5,394 bases of DNA from Pseudomonadota bacterium. Lineage in GTDB: Bacteria; BMS3Abin14. Below are positions 1-3,899 of this stretch, piece by piece (the stretch's first letter is position 1; every line of letters starts with the position of its first letter). The DNA is taken from assembly GCA_030636965.1 (NCBI GenBank), contig DAOVVW010000096.1, forward strand, positions 1-5,394. The letters run 5' to 3'. The translations under genes and the position numbers were made by a program. The notes under the pieces were generated by a model that was not told where the DNA came from, ran no database searches, and saw only the letters and a program-made list of their open reading frames with translations.

Positions 1-1059
1 CCCCACACCGTGCCCGAAACCCTTTCCCTCAAATATAACGTTACCGTCGCCCCCGCCCATTCTGAACAGGGTACTGGGCAGGCGATCGTAGCCCACCTCT
101 TTCCTGAAATCCCCGGAGTCCACAAGTATCCTGCCCTTTTCCGTCACCACCTCAAGTATAGTAACCCTTCCATCCCCGGATCTTTTCCTCACCGTTATGG
201 ATTTTACTCGGCCGGTTCCAGGGTACAGACCGTTGATGGCCTTTTGCAACTCAGCCCAACTCACGGTCAGCCTCCAGTGCCCGTAGGGCGCGTCACTACA
301 GAAGCTGCATTCGGTGCTCTTCAGGGCCGGGTGGGGAACTCCCCAGACATCAGCAGCGTCGGCGGTTTTTCCTCCACAGTTGGAGTGATAGAATGCTGGA
401 ATCAGATCATTTCCATATTTTAAGACCTCTCCCCTCGTGCTGCGAACCGCCTTAAGGGCCCTCTTATCTTCAGCCGCCGCGCCCAGGTAGACCTGGTCGG
501 ATACATCTGATCTTAAATGGTAAAATTCCTCTGATTTTCCCATTTTATACAGTGCATAGGTCCTGGCTGCCACAACCTGGGCCTTCACCGCCTCCATGGG
601 CCATTTTGAGGAGATCTCAGCGTTGACAAGCCCGGCGAGATATTTCTCCAAGGGTACTTCATTAACTACAGCAAGGCCGCCGCCGTCAGGCAGGATCAAT
701 ATGCGACCCTTATACTTGCGTCCACTTACAGTTACAGTACCGCTCTTTGAGTGGACAGCTAGCTGGCCCTCGCGAACAGAAGTCCCATCCAGTGCGACTA
801 ATCCATTCCGGTAACTGACTGAGGCCCGGGAAAGGCCTCCCACGATCGCGGTCCACCTGTTATCAGATAATCTCAGAACCTGGAGTTTCTTCCCTCTAAA
901 AAGGACCTGCCCTTTACTTTCATTCACCAGAACTTTGATAACAGGTTCAGATCCAGCCTTCGCTTTAACGGGATATATTACTGCACCGATCCATAAGATC
1001 ATGGCAGCAGCAAACAGGAAATATATCGCTCGTCTGGATTTTGGCAAAGGACCTGACAT
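1..1059 (-). CDS. SpoIID/LytB-domain secreted peptidoglycan protein (3' end outside window)
   Basis: I translated this by hand on the minus strand: 353 codons are open from ATG at 1059 to the window edge, with no stop seen. The N-terminus looks like a signal peptide: KSRR at residues 7-10, a hydrophobic stretch at about 11-30, and a possible cut after AKA at 33-35. Family hallmarks follow in order: a start-of-domain block at about 134-170 (NAEIS with E148, then SKWPMEAVKAQ and AARTYAL), SDQVYLG at 187-193, YHSNCGGKT at 224-232, VWG at 238-240, a CxxC at C251/C254, and GFGHGVG at 347-353, where the family usually continues toward SQWGA. Characterised SpoIID proteins are lytic transglycosylases that cut denuded glycan strands; the essential Glu of Bacillus SpoIID aligns by motif with E148. 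LytB relatives enhance amidases. Outside spore formers the role is usually unknown cell-wall remodelling. The start is uncertain: ATG 1059 gives a normal signal peptide but has no Shine-Dalgarno, whereas GTG 1131 in the same frame has AAGGG 7 nt upstream. It is divergent from the regulator at 1981. Domain identity is firm, exact activity is not. Confidence 0.9.
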   Translation of the reverse strand, partial: MSGPLPKSRRAIYFLFAAAMILWIGAVIYPVKAKAGSEPVIKVLVNESKGQVLFRGKKLQVLRLSDNRWTAIVGGLSRASVSYRNGLVALDGTSVREGQLAVHSKSGTVTVSGRKYKGRILILPDGGGLAVVNEVPLEKYLAGLVNAEISSKWPMEAVKAQVVAARTYALYKMGKSEEFYHLRSDVSDQVYLGAAAEDKRALKAVRSTRGEVLKYGNDLIPAFYHSNCGGKTADAADVWGVPHPALKSTECSFCSDAPYGHWRLTVSWAELQKAINGLYPGTGRVKSITVRKRSGDGRVTILEVVTEKGRILVDSGDFRKEVGYDRLPSTLFRMGGGDGNVIFEGKGFGHGVG

Positions 1060-1243
1060 CAGAGAAAAAGACGGGATAGAGCTACGACCACAGGCCTGCC
1101 TATCGTGCTCATGAGCAGTAGAAGTACACACGGGCGAACCCTTATCATATTGAGTCTTAAGGCGCAAGAAGTTGCCTCACGCCCGTTCGTCACGCATGAA
1201 GCGTGGCTCACTCAAGCTCGCTAAGGACGCAAAGGAAAACCTG

Positions 1244-1410
1244 AGTTTGGGTTTCATCTGAAGAGACAAGAGCTTTCCTCGCAGAGTACGCAGGCAGGGC
1301 TAGTCAGCCCTGACCGCAGGGTGCCGCAGAGAAAGGCTTTTGGTTTAGATTCCATGAAAAGAGAGAAAAGCTTTGAACCACAGAGTGCACAGAGATCACA
1401 GAGAAAGACT
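1244..1410. repeat. Two degenerate direct copies of a CRCAGAG-containing repeat
   Basis: Two similar units follow one another. Each has a TTTGG/TTTTGG start, an AAGAGA-rich stretch (1261-1276 and 1359-1374 match at 14 of 16 positions, both ending AGCTTT), a run of the heptamer CRCAGAG on a 9-bp period, and a final AAAG. In the second unit CACAGAG occurs three times, at 1379-1385, 1388-1394 and 1397-1403. In the first unit CGCAGAG at 1280-1286 and a partial copy from 1289 are separated from the last copy (1325-1331) by about 31 bp carrying a hairpin. From memory, similar CGCAGAG-type stretches are common in spacers of many environmental bacteria; I could not check this. Confidence 0.6.
1295..1312. 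repeat. Perfect hairpin interrupting the first repeat unit
   Basis: CAGGGCT (1295-1301) and AGCCCTG (1306-1312) form a 7-bp perfect stem with loop AGTC. It sits in the 31-bp segment that separates the CGCAGAG copies of the first repeat unit, which suggests a small later insertion. No T-run follows on either strand, so a terminator is unlikely. Confidence 0.55.
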
Positions 1411-1426
1411 TCTCTCCCTCACCAGG

Positions 1427-1462
1427 CCTATCCTGAACAGGATAGGGATTTCATGGAAATCC
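1427..1462. repeat. Two adjoining palindromes
   Basis: CCTATCCTG (1427-1435) and CAGGATAGG (1438-1446) form a near-perfect palindrome around AA. It is immediately followed by GGATTTC (1446-1452) and GAAATCC (1456-1462), a 7-bp stem with a 3-nt loop, sharing base 1446. Back-to-back hairpins of this kind resemble REP-type intergenic elements. There is no T-tract, so this does not look like a terminator. Confidence 0.55.
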
Positions 1463-1635
1463 TCCTTAGAATCTTGCTGACCGGTATAAAAGTAAACTTT
1501 AATACTGGGCAGCAAGATCCAAAGGCAGCCCTGAGAGGGAGAGTAATAGTCATATATCGTTTACTTCTTTGCGTCCTTTGCGGCTTGAGTGACCGAAGGG
1601 AACGGGCGTTAGACACCATATCCCCCTCTCCTCGG

Positions 1636-1658
1636 TCCTCTCCCGCCAGGGGAGAGGA
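1636..1658. repeat. GC-rich 9-bp hairpin
   Basis: TCCTCTCCC (1636-1644) pairs perfectly with GGGAGAGGA (1650-1658) across the loop GCCAG. The preceding CCCCCTCTCCTC (1622-1633) offers an alternative partner for the right arm. It lacks a U-tract on either strand. It is probably another dispersed repeat element rather than a transcription terminator. Confidence 0.5.
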
Positions 1659-1661
1659 AGA

Positions 1662-1707
1662 ACGTTGGACATTGCCTGCCCTGAGCCTGTCGAAGGGGAC
1701 GTTGGAC
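1662..1707. repeat. Short element flanked by 9-bp direct repeats
   Basis: ACGTTGGAC occurs at 1662-1670 and again at 1699-1707, enclosing 28 bp that contain CCCTGAGCCTGTCGAAGGG (1679-1697). The inner motif, from memory, is a frequent dispersed element in environmental genomes. The exact 9-bp flanks could be a target-site duplication or part of a larger repeat unit. Two exact 9-mers 37 bp apart are unlikely by chance, but the mechanism is unknown. Confidence 0.45.
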
Positions 1708-1795
1708 TCCAACCGACGGCTGGCAGCGAAATGAGCGTGAAAAACAGCTATTCACACATAAATTTACGGGGTTAGGCAATATGTTATCCCAGATA

Positions 1796-1828
1796 TGGGT
1801 AAATAATTACCCACCGTGACTAGGAAAA
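1796..1828. promoter_or_regulatory. Palindrome plus CTAGGAAAA module, copy A
   Basis: TGGGTAA (1796-1802) and TTACCCA (1807-1813) form a perfect 7-bp inverted repeat around ATAA, followed six bases later by CTAGGAAAA (1820-1828). A related module lies at 3468-3494, at the end of the regulator gene that starts at 1981. Its place about 150 bp upstream of that gene and its symmetry suit an operator or enhancer for a dimeric HTH protein. The binding protein is not known; the Fis-type HTH proteins encoded next door are the obvious candidates. Confidence 0.4.
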
Positions 1829-1869
1829 CATTTTCTTATGTGAGTTTTTGTGCTAGTATTACCCTGATA

Positions 1870-1893
1870 TTATTGTAATTCTTATTGTAATTC
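1870..1893. repeat. 12-bp exact tandem duplication in AT-rich leader
   Basis: TTATTGTAATTC is present twice head to tail (1870-1881 and 1882-1893) in the AT-rich region before the regulator gene. Each copy carries a TTGTAA that could serve as a -35-like hexamer. The second copy abuts the CATAAT hexamer at 1898-1903. Confidence 0.55.
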
Positions 1894-1903
1894 TCCACAT
1901 AAT
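1873..1903 (+). promoter_or_regulatory. Weak candidate housekeeping promoter for the regulator at 1981
   Basis: CATAAT (1898-1903) matches five of six bases of a -10 box. TTGTAA (1873-1878) matches four of six bases of a -35 box, but the 19-bp spacer is longer than ideal. I found no GG-N10-GC sigma-54 signature upstream of this gene, so a housekeeping-type promoter is expected somewhere in 1740-1960. This is the best candidate I see, but a weak one. Confidence 0.25.
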
Positions 1904-1963
1904 TGACATTCGGTAAGCACGGGGTGGGATGTAAAAACCTGAAATAACAGAAGTTTGAACACC

Positions 1964-1998
1964 AGGTGAAAGGGCGCCTGATGGAAGTGGTTTCACCT
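1964..1998 (+). promoter_or_regulatory. Hairpin holding ribosome binding site and start codon of first regulator
   Basis: AGGTGAAA (1964-1971) is the exact complement of TTTCACCT (1991-1998), giving an 8-bp stem with a 19-nt loop. The loop contains the proposed ATG (1981-1983). The Shine-Dalgarno-like bases (AAAGGG 1969-1974, or AGGTGA 1964-1969) lie partly in the stem. If it folds in mRNA it would limit ribosome access. AAAGGG ends 6 nt before ATG 1981, which favours that start over GTG 1966, which lies inside the stem and lacks its own site. Confidence 0.4.
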
Positions 1999-3489
1999 CC
2001 AGAATCCCAAAGTAGCAGCAAGAGAACACTCCTCGCAATAGATGATGCCGAGCATATCCTCAACTTGATCACTGAAGGCCTTTCAAGCGAAAACTATACT
2101 ATAGTTACATGCACTGACTGCCAACAGGCCATAGAACTCCTGGAGGGCGGAACATCCCCGGACCTGATCCTCCTTGACCTTATGCTTCCCGAAATGAGTG
2201 GTCTCGATTTCCTTAATGTGCTCAATACCAGGTATCCCCATCTCAAAACCATAGTTATCTCCGCCAAACACGATGTAGAGTCCGTAACAGAGGCAATGCG
2301 TCTGGGGGCCCTGGACTACATTCTCAAACCCTTTTCCGTAGCTGAACTGGGGATCTCCGTGAACAAGGCCATCCACCTCAAGGAAACGGAGGACGAGTTA
2401 AAGCGACTCCAGCGTCAGCAACTCTATGTGGAAGATTACTCCCTCCTCTATGCCAGCAGCGAAATGGCCAATATTATGGAGACCATCCTGAAGGTGGCAT
2501 CCACCAATATGCCGGTGCTCATAACGGGAGACAGCGGGGTGGGCAAGGAAGTTGTGGCAAGAGAATTACATCAGCGCTCCCCCTGGGCATCAGGTCCATT
2601 CCTTAAGGTTAATTGCGCTGCTCTGCCCGCATCATTGCTGGAAAGCGAGCTTTTCGGTTACAAAAGGGGCGCCTTTACAGGCGCTACGAAGTCGAAGTCC
2701 TCCAAGTTCGAGAACGCCTCGGGAGGAACCCTGTTACTGGACGAGATCGGCGAGCTAGAACCCCACATCCAGGCCAAGTTCCTCCATGTTTTACAGGACG
2801 GAACCTTTAACAGGCTGGGCAGCAACAAAATAATCAAGACGGACGCTCGTATAATGGTCGCTACAAATCAGGATTTGGAAGAGAACATAATGAATGGCAC
2901 CTTCCGCCGCGACCTGTATTACCGCCTCAACGTTGCCCGGATACACATTCCTCCCCTCAGAGAAAGGCCCGTGGATATCGCCCTGCTGGCAAACTATTTT
3001 CTGGAGTTTTACTCGAGGCAGTACAAACGCAGCGTGGATCTTGATGAGGAGACACTGAACAAACTCTACCACCATCCCTGGCCGGGTAACGTCAGGGAAC
3101 TTCAGAACGTTCTTCGCCGCTATATAGTCCTCGGCCGTCTCGAATTCGACAGCACGGGCAGCCTGACTGACCTCACTTCCGGACCAATTCCGTTTGACAC
3201 TGATGAAGACTTCACAGCTCCCCCGGGTTCGGCGAAGGATCAACCTGAATATCCACACGAACAACCTGTGAAGATTTCACCTGAAGGAACTCTCTCCCTG
3301 AAGGAGATCGCCAAATCAGCCGCCCGTAAAGCAGAAAAAGAGGCTATCCTTATAGCTCTGGACGCAACAGGTTGGAACAAGTCCCGTGCCGCCAAGCTGC
3401 TTAAAATCAGTTACAAGGCCTTTCTGTACAAGATGAAGGATTGCGGAATAGAAACGAAGCCAAAATCTGGTAATTATTTACCCATCTAG
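1981..3489 (+). CDS. Sigma-54-dependent response regulator (receiver, AAA+, Fis HTH)
   Basis: This is an NtrC-type enhancer-binding activator that uses ATP to open promoters held by sigma-54 RNA polymerase. Numbering from the upstream GTG at 1966 (507 residues; 502 from ATG 1981): the receiver spans about 20-137 with all key residues present, namely acidic pair D26/D27, phosphoacceptor D71 (LLLDLMLPEMSG), S99 and K121 (LKPF). A charged linker helix is at about 138-155. The AAA+ domain has Walker A GDSGVGKE at 188-195, the sigma-54 contact loop GAFTGA at 235-240, Walker B LLLDE at 256-260, ATN at 299-301, FRRDLYYRLNV with likely arginine fingers, and sensor II GNVREL at 374-379. An acidic, proline-containing linker (about 392-440) precedes the C-terminal Fis-type HTH (NKSRAAKLLK, 471-480, then ISYKAFLYKM). 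It should be phosphorylated by a histidine kinase that is not in this window. I chose ATG 1981 because AAAGGG lies 6 nt upstream. The last codons overlap a repeated palindrome module (3468-3494). It is paralogous to the gene at 3900. Target genes are unknown; the sigma-54 promoter at 3816 is a candidate. Confidence 0.95.
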   Translation: MEVVSPPESQSSSKRTLLAIDDAEHILNLITEGLSSENYTIVTCTDCQQAIELLEGGTSPDLILLDLMLPEMSGLDFLNVLNTRYPHLKTIVISAKHDVESVTEAMRLGALDYILKPFSVAELGISVNKAIHLKETEDELKRLQRQQLYVEDYSLLYASSEMANIMETILKVASTNMPVLITGDSGVGKEVVARELHQRSPWASGPFLKVNCAALPASLLESELFGYKRGAFTGATKSKSSKFENASGGTLLLDEIGELEPHIQAKFLHVLQDGTFNRLGSNKIIKTDARIMVATNQDLEENIMNGTFRRDLYYRLNVARIHIPPLRERPVDIALLANYFLEFYSRQYKRSVDLDEETLNKLYHHPWPGNVRELQNVLRRYIVLGRLEFDSTGSLTDLTSGPIPFDTDEDFTAPPGSAKDQPEYPHEQPVKISPEGTLSLKEIAKSAARKAEKEAILIALDATGWNKSRAAKLLKISYKAFLYKMKDCGIETKPKSGNYLPI

Positions 3490-3494
3490 GAAAA
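3468..3494. promoter_or_regulatory. Palindrome plus CTAGGAAAA module, copy B
   Basis: TGGTAATTATTTACCCA (3468-3484), then T, then CTAGGAAAA (3486-3494). The CTAGGAAAA is identical to 1820-1828. The 17 bp at 3469-3485 are the exact reverse complement of 1795-1811, and because the site is nearly palindromic it also aligns in direct orientation (TTACCCA before CTAGGAAAA in both). The module overlaps the final codons and TAG stop (3487-3489) of the first regulator. It may be a regulatory site for the downstream gene or the scar of a tandem duplication. Confidence 0.4.
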
Positions 3495-3607
3495 GTGTTT
3501 CACCTTATACGGTAAACTTATACCTAATTTACGTTCTCCCTTCCATTTATTGACTACCTGTTTTTCCCTCCTGTGGAATTTTATATCATCATCATTGACA
3601 GGGCCGT

Positions 3608-3634
3608 AGTAAAGTCCATCCATTGCACTTTACT
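3608..3634. promoter_or_regulatory. Inverted repeat, distal candidate enhancer
   Basis: AGTAAAGT (3608-3615) and ACTTTACT (3627-3634) are exact reverse complements separated by 11 bp. The centre lies about 220 bp upstream of the predicted sigma-54 transcription start. The symmetry suits a dimeric regulator, but the distance is on the long side. Confidence 0.3.
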
Positions 3635-3681
3635 CCAATAAAAGCGAAAAGTTTCATTTTCACTTTCCTCATAAATCAACA

Positions 3682-3696
3682 ACTTGCAGCGCAAGT
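3682..3696. promoter_or_regulatory. Inverted repeat at about -153, candidate activator binding site
   Basis: ACTTGC (3682-3687) and GCAAGT (3691-3696) flank AGC, making a compact 15-bp dyad. Its centre is roughly 153 bp upstream of the predicted start at 3842, close to the usual 80-150 bp range for upstream activator sites bound by NtrC-type proteins. Which activator would bind is not shown by the sequence. Confidence 0.4.
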
Positions 3697-3774
3697 CATT
3701 AATTTGGACACCCTTCAATGGTCGCGTTGATGAACTTTGTACGCGTCCATTAGCATCGGCATAATACCGGTTTT

Positions 3775-3792
3775 TTGTGGGAATCCCCACAA
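3775..3792. promoter_or_regulatory. Inverted repeat at about -58, candidate operator
   Basis: TTGTGGG (3775-3781) and CCCACAA (3786-3792) form a perfect 7-bp dyad around AATC, 23 bp before the sigma-54 -24 element and preceded by a T-tract at 3771-3776. It could be a promoter-proximal activator site or a repressor/bending site. The T-tract comes before the stem on the plus strand and would read as A's on the minus strand, so it is not an intrinsic terminator in either direction. Confidence 0.4.
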
Positions 3793-3815
3793 GCTCGGCA
3801 TCGATCCCCGACTGA

Positions 3816-3831
3816 TGGCACAACCCTTGCG
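3816..3831 (+). promoter_or_regulatory. Consensus sigma-54 (-24/-12) promoter for second regulator
   Basis: TGGCAC (3816-3821), five bases, then TTGC (3827-3830) reproduce the TGGCAC-N5-TTGC consensus, with the invariant GG (3817-3818) and GC (3829-3830) separated by exactly 10 bp. Transcription should begin near 3842, giving a leader of about 58 nt to GTG 3900. Such promoters are silent without an activator carrying GAFTGA; both flanking regulators have one. The position, strand and spacing all fit the downstream gene. Confidence 0.85.
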
Positions 3832-3879
3832 ATCTAGCCAGCTTCCGGGGTGGGTTGTCTTATCTAACATTTACTAATC

Positions 3880-3889
3880 AGGAAGTGAG
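3880..3889 (+). promoter_or_regulatory. Weak ribosome binding site of second regulator
   Basis: AGGAAGTGAG (3880-3889) is the only purine-rich Shine-Dalgarno-like stretch before GTG 3900. An in-frame TAA at 3891-3893 rules out any earlier start. The core AGGAAG is 14 nt from the start codon, longer than usual, so with a GTG start translation is probably modest. Confidence 0.45.
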
Positions 3890-3899
3890 TTAAGAGCAC

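Larger units (their letters stand above)
1179..1609. repeat. Inverted-repeat-bounded patchwork of degenerate repeats
   Basis: Three blocks of the left arm recur in reverse complement and reverse order in the right arm: ACGCCCGTTC (1179-1188) with 1600-1609, TCACTCAAGC (1208-1217) with 1583-1592, and AAGGACGCAAAG (1223-1234) with 1567-1578. All three blocks match exactly. The gaps between blocks differ (19 versus 7 nt, and 5 versus 4 nt). The extra left-arm bases hold a small hairpin, CACGC/GCGTG at 1191-1205. About 330 bp lie between the arms, filled with further repeats and hairpins but no credible gene. It could be a non-autonomous mobile element or two copies of a dispersed repeat in opposite orientation. 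No transposase and no clear target duplication are visible. Confidence 0.6.
3490..3815. other. AT-rich spacer before the sigma-54 promoter
   Basis: These 326 bp hold no convincing gene. They contain three perfect inverted repeats, annotated separately, placed at distances typical of enhancer sites for sigma-54 activators. Just after the first regulator the sequence is GTGTTTCACCTTATAC, which resembles the bases after CTAGGAAAA in copy A. I see no hairpin followed by a T-run, so no intrinsic terminator for the first regulator is evident and some read-through into the second is possible. A small non-coding RNA cannot be excluded but nothing specific supports one. Confidence 0.5.

Noticed and set aside
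10..814. Plus-strand open frames at 10-423 and 596-814
   Set aside because: They run antisense to the well-supported SpoIID-domain gene and show no recognisable motifs.
1164..1176. Sigma-54-like element on the minus strand upstream of the SpoIID-type gene
   Set aside because: The GG and GC are separated by 9 rather than 10 bp, and this spacing is strict for sigma-54 promoters.
1379..1403. Possible CRISPR-like array from the CACAGAG series
   Set aside because: The repeats are 7 bp with 2-bp gaps, far too short, and there are no spacers or cas genes.
1321..1734. Open frames at 1321-1734 (plus) and 1428-1712 (minus)
   Set aside because: Both translate through hairpins and degenerate repeats, overlap each other on opposite strands, and give low-complexity sequence with no domain signal.
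1903..1935. Perfect TTGACA at 1903-1908 as a -35 box
   Set aside because: No acceptable -10 hexamer lies 16-18 bp downstream; the best, TGTAAA at 1930, needs a 21-bp spacer.
2083..3264. Minus-strand and frame-shifted open frames inside the two regulator genes (for example 2083-2376, 2791-3264, 4293-4682, 4970-5269)
   Set aside because: They are shadows of strongly supported plus-strand coding sequences with intact domain motifs throughout.
3775..3792. Intrinsic terminator between the regulators
   Set aside because: The T-run precedes the stem on the plus strand and becomes an A-run on the minus strand, so neither direction gives stem followed by U's.
3581..3823. 80-codon minus-strand frame starting at TTG 3823
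   Set aside because: The composition is not obviously random, but it needs a TTG start with AAGGG only 3 nt away (3827-3831), overlaps the sigma-54 promoter, and matches no family I know. It is worth a homology search but not supported here.
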